Assembly (NCBI GenBank): GCA_905220665.1
Contig: CAJNAR010000150.1
Span: forward strand, 434,001 to 498,000
Direction: 5' to 3'
DNA from: Albugo candida
Lineage: Eukaryota > Oomycota > Peronosporomycetes > Albuginales > Albuginaceae
Length of the DNA: 64,000 nucleotides
Positions 47,223 through 56,194 of the stretch are shown here, in pieces; position 1 is the stretch's first letter; each line of letters begins with the position of its first letter. Made by a program: the position numbers and the translations under genes. A model generated the notes under the pieces. That model ran no database searches and was not told the DNA's origin. It was given only the letters and a program-made list of their open reading frames with translations.

Positions 47223-48062
47223 ATGCGTGACGTGATTGTAACTGGAAGGCACCCAAGTCAAAATATGCGTCCAATATTAAAGCAGTCGTCTTCCACGAGC
47301 TTTAGCGTCGACTATCGAAAGAATTCGATCGATCAATCAGTGAATGAAAATTATGATAAGTCACAATCCAAGCCAGCCCATCGTCGTGTTACCTTTTCAC
47401 CGTTTACAAAGCATTCTCACCGCCGAAAACGTTATCGCTGTGGTGAGAGTTCGAGCCAGAATAAATCATGCACAAGGGGAAAATCGCGTTCCCGCGTCAC
47501 AAGTGGGATGTATCGAAAAGATTTAAAGCAAAGTCGTGATCAAGATAGAGGATCTGGGATTGAAAACGTACGTAATGAGGAATGGAACGAGAGATTGATG
47601 ATTATGGAAATGCTCTTTCGGTTTGCACAAATGCATTCGAAAAGTTTGAAGGAGAAGGTACAGGACGCTATCAGGAAGTATACGTCGATGCAACTCGTGA
47701 TAGAATGGTTTCGAATGCATGCTAACAAGTTGAAAGTATTCACAAGAAAAGAAAAAGCACTTTTGAGTGGACGACGAAATCGTGCAATTTCGCGATCGAT
47801 TCAGAGACGCAACATACTGCCAAGAACCGTCGAAAACTCCATCAATTACAAAACTTCTGCAGCATCCAAATTTGACCGCCCACTTCGGCTAAAAAAAGCA
47901 CATGAAGGATGCTTTAAGGCTTTTGTAAACTCATCAAAAGAAACTTTATCGTCAAGAAATGCAAACGAGGCAACTTTAACATCGATCTCAGGCACCCAAT
48001 TTTCGATTGATGCACTACCGGGATTACGTCGGGCGCAGAATGAAGCAAAACATTTCTTATAA
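47223..48062 (+). CDS. hypothetical basic protein with an RVTF (PP1-docking-like) motif
   Basis: A single exon of 279 residues, very rich in Lys, Arg and Ser. AHRRVTFSPFTKH (about residues 52-64) contains R-V-T-F preceded by basic residues, the classic RVxF docking motif for protein phosphatase 1. A His/Arg-rich stretch follows. Residues about 120-180 are helical (ERLMIMEMLFRFAQMHSK, VIEWFRMHANKLKVF). No signal peptide or membrane segment; probably nuclear. The family is not recognised. The start lies only about 50 nt from the divergent lipid-transfer gene, so the two may share a promoter. Confidence 0.65.
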   Translation: MRDVIVTGRHPSQNMRPILKQSSSTSFSVDYRKNSIDQSVNENYDKSQSKPAHRRVTFSPFTKHSHRRKRYRCGESSSQNKSCTRGKSRSRVTSGMYRKDLKQSRDQDRGSGIENVRNEEWNERLMIMEMLFRFAQMHSKSLKEKVQDAIRKYTSMQLVIEWFRMHANKLKVFTRKEKALLSGRRNRAISRSIQRRNILPRTVENSINYKTSAASKFDRPLRLKKAHEGCFKAFVNSSKETLSSRNANEATLTSISGTQFSIDALPGLRRAQNEAKHFL

Positions 48063-48303
48063 AGTATATGTCACTACTAATTGAAATAGGTCATATATTT
48101 GTACAGGTATAGTGCAAAGCTGGATCGCACGCTTCGACGTGTCGTTTGTGAGCTTCTCACTTGTGCTCGCGACCCGTCTCTAGCGAAGTAATACAATGAT
48201 GCCATGTCTCTCTGTAATCACCGACCTAATCTTTTTCATCTGTTAGTTTTGTAATCTCAATTTGAAATCTCTACCCATCACAATAATCAAAAGGCCTGCA
48301 TCG

Positions 48304-49470
48304 ATGGGGTCCGTGATCTCAGCGCTTGTATTTCAACCACCACCACCGTCGTATTCTCTATCACCTCGATACTTTTTCCTTCAAAACGCATTGCAAACTA
48401 AAATTGCCGCCTTCTATATTGAGCAAAAGTAGGTGCATTCTTCTCAATTCTATAGAAAGCATATACACACATATCAATTACAATTGTAGCTTTCTGATTT
48501 GCATCTTGGTGCAGAAATGCAGACTATGCTCTACTTTTTTCGCATGGAAACGCAGAAGGTATAATGATTGGACCGAATCAAGTGGTTGTATTTCTGAATT
48601 GGTCAATTTCCAGATCTTGGTCTCATTTACGACTGGTTCTTCGAGATTAGTCAGCGACTTTGTGTCAGTATGAGCTTGGCACTTTACGAACGATTTGTCG
48701 AGATGATATTCTCCCTGATAATAGGTGAACGTACTGGCTTATGATTACACTGGATACGGACGGAGTGAAGGGATAGCGAGTGAAGATGCGTGTTATGAGG
48801 ACATTAGAGCCGCATATTTATATCTACGTGATGTCAAGAAAATACCCTCATACAAGATCATTTTGTAAGGAAGAAGGGCGACGATCAATACAAGACTATA
48901 TACTAAACTGTAAATGATTTAGATACGGCAGATCACTTGGCTCTGGGCCAACTACGCATTTAGCAGCAGCATTATCCAGCTTAAAGCAAATTGTAGCTGG
49001 TGTGATACTGCAAAGTCCAGTCTTGTCGATGTATCGCGTGGTTTTTCAATTCCGATTTAGTATGCCTGGCGATCTGTTTTGTAATATTGATCGAATTGCT
49101 GACATTGAGTCGCCTATTACGATTATACATGGCACACGTGATGAAGTTGTTCCATTTTGGCATGCGGAAATTCTGTTTGAAACATGTCAACAAGAATGGC
49201 GGTTTAAACCTTTATGGGTAACCGATGCTGGACATAATAATATTGAAGTCTTCTTGAGGTTTGCCATTACTAATTTTTCGTCTCGAGTCGTCCTGACGCA
49301 AAACTTTATCCTTTATTAGTGCTTTCGGCGATCGGTTTTTCGAACATTTGATTGAATTTGTAAACATTTGTCATACGACTACAACGATACGGATGGAAGA
49401 TTCAAAGCTTTCAGATTCGACAGCCTCAGCTTCTTCATCATCTATTTTCAGCCGACTTTTTCATCGATGA
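48304..49470 (+). CDS. ABHD17-like alpha/beta hydrolase (depalmitoylase type)
   Basis: Starts MGSVISALVFQPPPPSYSL at 48304; Gly2 could be myristoylated. Short introns separate later exons: NVLAYDYTGYGRSEG ... AAYLYLRDVKKIPSYKII (about 48727-48866), then YGRSLGSGPTTHLAAAL from 48921, and a last exon of about 150 nt ending at 49470. The catalytic triad is visible: Ser in GRSLGSGP, Asp in IHGTRDEVVPFWH, His in DAGHNNIE. ABHD17 enzymes remove palmitate from membrane proteins; the wider bem46 family has other lipases. Human ABHD17 carries an N-terminal Cys cluster for its own palmitoylation; it is not seen here, so myristoylation may replace it. The second exon (about 48480-48560) is uncertain in frame. 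Confidence 0.82.
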
Positions 49471-49659
49471 TAGATACTGCAATACTAATGAATAGTAATA
49501 AAGATATACGACGTTGATATCAATCGCAATGTATTCGATTTGGATAAGTCACACTCAGAAATTCAAAGCAGTTTTACGCATACACGAGGCTCCAATATTG
49601 TAATTTCAGATTCAACTCCAAAACGTTGATGGAACATTCTGAGTATCCAAGTAGCGAAT

Positions 49660-50154
49660 CAGTAGGATAAATGCTCCAATGACGGCGCTAGAGTATCAAC
49701 CATTGCCTCCATTCTCGCACGTAATAATCCTACTTGTGTCGATAACTTCGTCGTATGCGCACAAAGAAGGAATTTTGCTCCGATTGGTGCGATCGCAAGA
49801 CGCCCATTCTGCGCAGAGAAATATGTAATTAATAATAAGAATTGAGTACGCTTCTCTTATTACCTGCAATTCAATGTTCAAAAATTGAAGGTTGTCAGTT
49901 TCCGCCACACAATCTTTCCCGGATTGATTGTACTCATTCCAAGTATATGTTGCAATGGCACCAATGACTTTGTGATCGGAGGGATTCATGGAGCTTGACG
50001 ATCCCATCAAAGCGCCTTCTAAAGTCAGCAGCCTACAAAGAGGGTTAAATGTCAAAAGTGGGGTTTACAAGGAAGCGACATCGTACATAAACGCATCGAC
50101 TTTATCATCGACAAGCTGTCCCAAGATTGCAGGAAGTGTGCGTGTTCGAAGCAT
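49660..50154 (-). CDS. LAMTOR2: LAMTOR2, Ragulator roadblock-domain subunit
   Basis: Three exons: the first starts at 50154 (MLRTRTLPAILGQLVDDKVDAF), is spliced into LLTLEGALMGSSSS ... VIGAIATYTWNEYN ... NLQFLNIELQ, then into NGRLAIAPIGAKFLLC, stopping at 49660. Introns are about 50-60 nt. The total is about 125 residues, the usual size. The roadblock/LC7 fold order follows human LAMTOR2: LRPKAL-type start, A-A-I-x-x-x-x-W helix, E-D/NLxF strand, and LLC core strand. The protein is a scaffold of the Ragulator that anchors Rag GTPases and TORC1 on the lysosome or vacuole. It shares the pathway with WDR24 in this window. The 119-codon frame that covers only the middle would give a wrong C-terminus; splicing corrects it. 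Confidence 0.9.
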
Positions 50155-50666
50155 CTGAGATACGATACGCTAAAAATGGTGCAAAAATGATATATTTCTC
50201 GTCACTTTGCATTCACGATTGCATCTACTCTTGCGTTTAAGTTGATGGGATTACATGGTGGCGTTTTATGATGTGAGTGGTTGATATATGGACGGGTGCA
50301 CACTTCATTCGCCTAGTGACTTGACCCTAATCCAACCTAGAGAACGCGAGTAAAGACGAGATAAGTAGCACAGAATACTGGCTGAAGTTTGAGTCTACAC
50401 GACACATTGTATCATATCAAATCTGAATTACCAGTGAAGACAAGAGTGCGTTTTCAATGCGTAAGGGAATGCTCCCATCAGAAGCTTTGTCAGTTCAAAG
50501 TCGCGAGGATAATTCAATCTTGTGCTCAATACAATGACGGGTAATGGAACCCTTGGTGTAATGAAGTCGATTCAAAAGGGACTTTTCAATTCGCAGTCAG
50601 TGGGAGTGGTGCAATAAGCGCTTGTGTGCTTTATCACTCTCGAATTTGACGTCTGTCAAGGAAGCA
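50155..50666. other. divergent intergenic stretch, about 510 nt
   Basis: Between LAMTOR2 (minus) and the small secreted peptide (plus). No open frame of note, no RNA gene. Presumably holds both promoters. Confidence 0.45.
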
Positions 50667-50921
50667 ATGCAATTAATATTTTGGTTATCAATTCTGGTTC
50701 TCGTCAGAAGTACAAATATGATGATGGATGATCCTATGACAATGGACGATCCTATGAAAATGAATGATTCTATGACAATGGAAGACCCTCTCTCTATGGG
50801 AGGCCTTTGCCGTGGACGACTAACGGAATCAATGTGCGATGCATCTGAACAATGTCGGTGGAATGGAACGTGTACTGACAAGACGCCTCGAACTCCTTTG
50901 AATCTAAATCGAACGAATTAA
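50667..50921 (+). CDS. small secreted peptide with Met/Asp hexapeptide repeats and four cysteines
   Basis: Starting at the Met at 50667, the product is 84 residues. MQLIFWLSILVLVRST is a good signal peptide, with cleavage probably after S or T. Four hexapeptides follow, MDDPMT, MDDPMK, MNDSMT and MEDPLS, then GGLCRGRLTESMCDASEQCRW with four Cys in a short span (two possible disulfides) and a polar end. I do not recognise the family. Met-rich clusters can bind copper, as in CTR1 N-termini; in an oomycete a secreted small Cys protein may also be an effector or wall-associated peptide. Both are guesses. An upstream in-frame Met at 50622 would hide the signal peptide. Confidence 0.62.
   Translation: MQLIFWLSILVLVRSTNMMMDDPMTMDDPMKMNDSMTMEDPLSMGGLCRGRLTESMCDASEQCRWNGTCTDKTPRTPLNLNRTN
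50724..50795 (+). repeat. 18-nt tandem repeat, four units, coding
   Basis: Four copies of an 18-base unit (ATGGATGATCCTATGACA-like) encode the M-x-D-x-M/L-x hexapeptides of the secreted peptide. Substitutions change only a few residues, and spacing stays in frame. Confidence 0.8.
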
Positions 50922-50948
50922 ATAAATGCACACTTTATTTTTTTACCT

Positions 50949-51137
50949 TTGATTACTTTCTGGTCTTTTGTAACTCATGCTCACTGGGCACTCCATCCAC
51001 GCCTATCGCAATGCTTAGCGCTCAACCAGACCACGGGCAATAGAACATTTCAAATTGATTCCAACTGTAAAAATTTTACTCCTAAATATACCGGCGACTT
51101 TGATTTCTGGTTTCAAATTATCCAACAAGCAGTGTAA
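50949..51137 (+). CDS. doubtful small open frame or exon
   Basis: An open frame of 62 codons just after the secreted peptide. It has two Cys, several N-glycosylation-like sequons (NQTT, NRTF) and a Trp/Phe-rich end (DFDFWFQIIQ), which would suit a secreted domain. It may be a second exon of the peptide gene or chance. No start context or match supports it as a gene of its own. Confidence 0.25.
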   Translation: MITFWSFVTHAHWALHPRLSQCLALNQTTGNRTFQIDSNCKNFTPKYTGDFDFWFQIIQQAV

Positions 51138-51229
51138 ATTCCAGCCATCTGTTTGGAAAAAATAATGTATGATATGACTAATAATTACATTTAGATATAT
51201 AAAACTTGTGGTTGCCAGTAGTTAAACAA

Positions 51230-51301
51230 TCCCAATTAGTCTAGGCGGTTAGGATACGTGGCTTTCACCCACGCGACCCGGGTTCGAGTCCCGGATTGGG
51301 A
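51230..51301 (+). tRNA. tRNA-Glu (UUC)
   Basis: A 72-nt cloverleaf. The acceptor arms TCCCAAT and ATTGGGA pair fully, the anticodon stem CGTGG/CCACG encloses the loop CTTTCAC with anticodon TTC at 51264-51266, and the T arm has CCGGG ... GGTTCGAGTCC. D-arm GTCTAGGCGGTTAGGAT is typical for tRNA-Glu. No intron. CCA is not encoded, as expected for a eukaryotic gene. Confidence 0.96.
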
Positions 51302-52007
51302 ATATTTTGTTTTTGAGACTTGTTGCAGTCGTTGGACCATTTTGATAATGTTGGCGTGAGGAGGACAACTGTCGTAAGGGTATACACGTGAGCTGGAGGC
51401 TTATATAATGGGTTTTGATTGCTAATACTTGAGGGTGTCAGTGGTCTCCAATTCCAAGCTTTTTGCGCGTAGCAAATTAGCAGAAAATCTTATTCCGGGC
51501 TCATATACGTTTTGTAAAAGTAATATATATACGTTCCATCGACTGTTGCTGAGAGTGGGGCAGATGAGATTAAGAATGGAGAGGCTTACAGTTTCAGCGG
51601 TATGCTCGAGTGCAATCTTTAAGAAGAAACTTGGAATTTTTTCTCAGATCAAGCACTTGAGTATTTCAGGAGCGTCACAGATGCGCGCAAGAGTTGGGTA
51701 TTATTGTTGATACCTTGCACAACCTTAAAGTTTCTGCTATAAAACGACCGTATTTTGCATCGTTGATTATTGAAAGCGTTCATGAGGGCACGCTATTTGT
51801 TTGTTGTTTTCTTTTTTTTTAATTCATGCCTTATTGTCCCACACAGCGGCTACAATACAATCAACCGTGACAAGTAGGCTTAGAACGAAAGAAACAAAAA
51901 TAATCGGATGCCTACAAGAATGAAGAACTACCAGAATAGCGAAATAACTTATATTAATTACAATTAAGTACTGCAGCTCGACAAAGCTACAATCACAGCA
52001 GGATCCA
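51302..52007. other. gene-poor stretch after the tRNA, about 700 nt
   Basis: A plus-strand frame at 51429-51710 and a minus-strand frame at 51824-52036 are open, but neither has a domain. The second includes a hydrophobic run (VLHSCRHPIIFVSFVLSLL) that could be chance. A poly-T run lies near 51813. No gene supported. Confidence 0.4.
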
Positions 52008-52178
52008 TGATGACGTAATGAGGTCATCAGGTACATTCCATCGCTTTCACATTGTATCCTTGTTGACTTAATGAGGTCAACATGATAGACTCCAGTACTT
52101 TGACATCGTATCCTTATTGACGTAATGAGGTTATCCGGATAGTTTCCACCACTACCACATTGTAGACGTTATGAGGTC
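52008..52178. repeat. imperfect tandem repeat of about 53 nt carrying a covarying hairpin
   Basis: Units begin near 52008, 52061, 52115 and 52162. Each holds an inverted repeat around an 8-base loop of type xxAATGAG. Copy 1 (52008-52029) has arms TGATGAC and GTCATCA; copy 2 (52061-52082) has TGTTGAC and GTCAACA. The A-to-T change in one arm is matched by T-to-A in the other, so base pairing is kept. Copies 3 (52117-52134) and 4 (about 52165-52178) are weaker. A fifth partial copy lies in the coding end of the next gene (52343-52360, ATGAC/GTCAT). Seen from the minus strand, the array is in the 3' UTR of the coiled-coil gene. Confidence 0.75.
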
Positions 52179-52226
52179 CTGCACAAATGCGCTGGTGCTT
52201 GCTTTCCAATTGCATACGACGCCGTG

Positions 52227-53452
52227 CTAGTTCAGAGCCTTATCGTGTCCACTTGATATCCTTTCCAACTGTTTTCTTTGTGCTTCGATCTTGTACTCGA
52301 AATTCTGAAGCTTCATTTGCAGAATGCTTGCATGAATCTTGAATGACGCAATGAGGTCATATCCGATATACGCTTGACGATCATGGACTGCCGCTTCTTG
52401 ATTGGAAATTCTATTTCCAGCTGTCTGATTCTGAACTGCAGACGACGTATTGTTGTCTTTTGTTTCTTTAAACGCTTCCGAATAAATCAGCTGATCCTTC
52501 ATGTAAGCCTTCAACTCCTGCAGGATTGTATAGTACTTCACGGCTTTCGCATTGCATTCCATATTTGCTTGCTCCAATTGCTCGATCCTTTCTTGGCTCC
52601 GTTGATGTTGCTGTCGGTGACGAAGCTCCATCTTGTCCATAAGAGCCGTTTGCGTTTCCGTTAATTCAGAAGTCTTCAAATCGCCTGCGTGCTTGAGCTC
52701 GATGAGTTGTTTTTGTTGCTGCTCCATGAAAACCTTGAACCCGTCCAGCATCGCCTTTGATCTTGACAACTCTTCTTTGAGTATCGTGTGTCCTTCCGTC
52801 AGCTCCTTCAACCTGTCCCCGTCCTTTTCGTGTGACTTGTAAGCATAATCAAGCTTGCGTTGACAAATCCGGTTGCGTTGACGGCTTACTTCCAGCTGGT
52901 TGTTGAGTTCTTGCACGTTTGCTTTGAGTATACCGATTTGTTGACTGGCGCTTCGAAGTTGAGTCGTCTTCGCCTCGAGGGAGCGCGACAACTGGACGTT
53001 CTCTTTTCTGAGTTGTGCTACTTCCCTCAGTCGTGGTTGCGTTTGTGTTGTTGGAGCTGCCGTCATGATTGGGGTTCTTGTCGCGGTTGAAACCGCAGAC
53101 ACTCTTGCAGTGGAGGGCGCTGTCGCACGCGCACCCGTACCCGCACCCATTACGGGGCGATTGACACGAGTCGCTGTCGGAGATGTCCGTTGAATTGGGG
53201 TTGCACGTTGGGTTGAGGTCGTTTGCTGAGTTGAAGCTGTTCGCTGAGTCAAAGTCGTCCTCGTGGTATTGGTACGACTGGACGTTGTTGGCGGTCGATC
53301 CACGCGCTGTGGCGCCGTGCGCTGCTGAGTACGTGCTGGTGTTGTCACCGTGAAGGTGTGCGTAGTACAAATCCGCCACCTACACGCTTCATAGTCGTCG
53401 CCGGTGTCGCATTCCGAATGGAAGTCGTAGTAGTCCTTCTTGTTTGCTGCAT
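52227..53452 (-). CDS. Thr/Gln/Arg-rich protein with long coiled coil
   Basis: Two exons: a first one starting at ATG 53452 (MQQTRRTTTTSIRNATPATTMKR), then after a 58-nt GT-AG intron a long frame to 52227. The N-terminal 80 residues are repeats of T, Q, R and S (TQRT-like), with a high positive charge. From about residue 110 a coiled coil runs for about 200 residues (LREVAQLRKENVQLSRSLEA ... QRSQERIEQLEQANMEC). The end contains IGYDLIASFKIHASILQMKLQNFEYKI. No membrane segment. A basic disordered head and coiled coil would suit a microtubule- or basal-body-linked protein, but no family is recognised. A second frame is also open across 52849-53379. Confidence 0.72.
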
Positions 53453-53995
53453 GTTAATACAATAGTTAGTATTTGTAAGTAAATAAAAGGAACGACACAG
53501 ACAGATATTGACCTGACCTCCCAAGTCTCTTAGCATGATGCTGCATGCTGATTGGAGACATTTACCTTTAAAAAAGGCCGCGCTTCCCGAGCGATTATAA
53601 TCGAACTCACAATCAGCGGATGAAATGGACATGTCGATGAGTACACCTCATGTTGTGTGCCATTTGCAATCCGTCAAGAGCTGCAAAACACACACATGAT
53701 GGGGTGTGCTCATTGATATGTGCACCTCATGCAACCCGATAGCTATTTTTAGATGTGGCGATAAGGTCTACCGTGGATTCCGAAAGTAGCGCTATGGCCC
53801 TCCTATTAGAGGTCTATTATACATCGACGTATAGTGTCAATGTGATAGATGCAACATGACAATTAACTAACACGGTTACAAACGCAAGAAGTAAATGCAT
53901 GAAATACATATTTACAAAGTTAGTCCCCTGTCACATAAATGGCCCTATCTCAACGACTCTGATTCATTCGGAACAGCTTGTCGTGTGTCTGATTA
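53453..53995. other. intergenic stretch, about 540 nt
   Basis: Between two minus-strand genes. It contains the inverted repeat at 53637-53713 and no supported gene. A frame that reads through the first exon of the coiled-coil gene (to 53632) has no start or domain. Confidence 0.45.
53637..53713. repeat. inverted repeat, 23-base arms, 31-base loop
   Basis: The left arm 53637-53659 and the reverse complement of 53691-53713 agree at 19 of 23 positions (counted by eye). Both carry an ACACCTCATG-like core, and a third direct copy of the core lies at 53722-53731. It could fold as a hairpin or be the remnant of a small inverted-repeat element. It lies upstream of the coiled-coil gene on the minus strand, so a regulatory role is possible. 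Confidence 0.6.
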
Positions 53996-54578
53996 CTAAG
54001 CTTCTGTTGCAATGAGATTGCTTGATTGTACTACTTGACGCAGATAGCGTTTCAATGCGATTTGGCGCCGTTTGACTGGAGATTTTCTGACGTTGGCCTG
54101 AACATTGGTGTCTTCGTGCCTTAATCCGATACAGCATACCCAATGAAGTAGAGGAAGTGGGTATAGCCTCACTTATCCGGGACAATGTGCTGAATGGACT
54201 GAGCGAGAAGAGAAAAGCTCACTGATCCAAAGCGAATTGTCCAGTGAACAAAAACTCCAGTATTGGCGATCTGGCTGAAAAGTTCGAGACAATCGGCATC
54301 TTCTATTCGAGCAGCTTGACAGCCAAACGCATCCTGCTGTGATTTTTGACAGATTTGTACTTTGTGGAAGACTGAAGCATAAACTGCTATGAAAACGTGT
54401 CCAATGCCGCAAGGACCGCTATCACGTTGCCAAATTTCCATTTAATGCACTTGTTCCCAATGGTAATTGAAAATAATCATACGAATTGGGAGTACTGCAA
54501 GCGCTCTAAGCATGCTTTTACTGCCTTGACTATTGTTGTCTTCCTTGAGATAAAAGGATTCGCTCGCATCGGCTCCAT
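53996..54578 (-). CDS. unresolved multi-exon gene directly after HAUS8
   Basis: A plausible start at 54578 (MEPMRANPFISRKTTIVKA, continuing VKACLERLQYSQF to a GTATGATTA donor) lies only 11 nt after the HAUS8 stop. Downstream frames near 54169-54441 and 54000-54130 look partly coding: LPLLHWVCCIGLRHEDTNV, and KSPVKRRQIALKRYLRQVVQ with a TAG at 53996-53998. I could not settle the exon joints, and no family is recognised. The C-terminal end is basic. The gene may be real but its product is not reliably readable. Confidence 0.35.
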
Positions 54579-54588
54579 AAATCTGATC

Positions 54589-55967
54589 TCATTTTGGTAT
54601 GCACTTCTCTAGGACTAGAGGAAGTGATTTCGAGAAACGCAGCCTTTCATACTGCTTTGCATGAATGGCATGGCTCGCTCTTGTCTCCACCTCCTGATTA
54701 TACAACTCCAGCAAATCGACTATCTGGAATAGCTGAGAACTGATTGTATCGAGTAATTGTTTCGATTCGTCTTCAAATTGCTCAAGTTTTGTGAGCTGTC
54801 ATAGAACGAGTCAGAAAAAAAATGACGTGACGTCGATCGTACCGAATCAGACATTTGCTTCTCTTCCATGACATTCAATGTGTCTTGCAATGTATTAGAC
54901 AATTGGAGCACTTCATTCCTCAATGCGCGCATGTCGGGCGGCGCAATATTTGCGATTGGTACTCTATCTACCGCCGATTTCACTGCTGAGCACATTTCAT
55001 ATAACTTTTCAGTGATCAAGTCTATTTCACGTGCTGCTTTGCCAAAACCGTCGACCTAAAGTAATATTAACGATATCGGTCAATCAGATTGTGAACAAAG
55101 GGAGATACCTGATGACTGAGATTCTTCTGCAAACGAAATACGTGTTTCTCTTGATCGATACGACCTCTTAATTCGTATAGTGACTCCTTCTTGCATTGCA
55201 AAACTTTCCATGCACCAAAAATCTGCGTCTACAAAAGATAGCATTTTTACTACTGAAATAAAACATCTAAGAGCGCGATACCATGGCACTTTTTTCTTGG
55301 GTTCGAAATGTCTCCTCTGACTTTGCTTCCACAAAACACATTTGATAATACAAGCATGTCAGTAGCTCTATGTCCATCAAATTGTCAGCGGCTTCATATT
55401 CTGTTGTCCCTTTGTGCGCGGTTTTCGCGGTGATCCTCTCAGCCGTAGTACCTTGACATTTCGTTCGACTTCCGACTACGTCCAATTTTTCCTCCTTTTG
55501 ACGTATGATAGTTCCGTCGGAATTGACTCGTGATCTTTTACGTTGTTTACTTGCTCGATACTCTTGTAGACGCTCCTTGATGCCACCATCGATCTTCTCG
55601 GGAGGAGCCTTCACTGCCTCGTGTTCATTCCGTGTGTGTGATTGCGTCTCAGCAGTAAATGCATCAGCGCTCCGCTTGATCTTATTTGCTTCCTTATTGC
55701 TACGATCTAGAAAACAGAAAACTTGCTTTCTGTGTATTCCCTTTAACTGGATACATCTTACGCGTGCACTCCGGTTTTGTGCCGAGTGTTTTGGAGTGTA
55801 AAGACGTTTTGCGCTCGTCCAAAGCTTCCGCATTGTGTTTCTGTATGGCCTGCACATATCGCGAGGCCACCACTTTGACTATCCAACATCAATAGCGTCA
55901 TGAATTGCGCATACATTCATTAGAAACAAATACCTTTCCTTTTCGACTTTTGCTCCATGACCGTCAT
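54589..55967 (-). CDS. HAUS8: HAUS8/AUG8-like augmin subunit
   Basis: A multi-exon gene starting at 55967 (MTVMEQKSKRK). After a 53-nt intron comes VKVVASRYVQAIQKHN, the SRYxQ-type motif near the N-terminus of HAUS8. A 55-nt intron leads to a basic, disordered region (RSNKEANKIKRS, ASKQRKRSRV). The C-terminal helical part reads IELLTCLYYQMCFVEAK, then TQIFGAWKVLQCKKESLYEL, REIDLITEKLYEMCSAV, MRALRNEVLQLSNTLQD and LTKLEQFEDESKQLL across introns. The helix order follows plant AUG8/QWRF: a LLxxRYxQWRF-like helix, a W...LR helix, a DV...L...S helix, and a final E...LL helix. Augmin recruits gamma-tubulin to spindle microtubules for branching; the basic N-terminus binds microtubules. QWRF itself is replaced by QMCF. 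Confidence 0.72.
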
Positions 55968-56194
55968 ATAAGGTCAACCACATCACATGAGGTACGTGTC
56001 TCAATAGGCTGTGACATGTTCTTCCTCTCTTTTTTCACCGACTGTCTCTTACGCTTACAACTCGCTTTTTCAATAAAATTCGCTGGCTGAAAACCTTATA
56101 TTTACGTTTTAAAATCGCGTCGTAAATAAAAACTCTTTATTTATTTTGGTATCAAATTTCATCTCTGCATTACAATCATTCTGAAAATTCTCTG

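Noticed and set aside
49696..50055. Novel 119-codon protein
   Set aside because: Its middle matches LAMTOR2, and its ends are intron sequence; splicing gives the normal subunit.
52008..52178. CRISPR-like array
   Set aside because: Units are imperfect tandem repeats with hairpins, not constant repeats with unique spacers, and the genome is eukaryotic.
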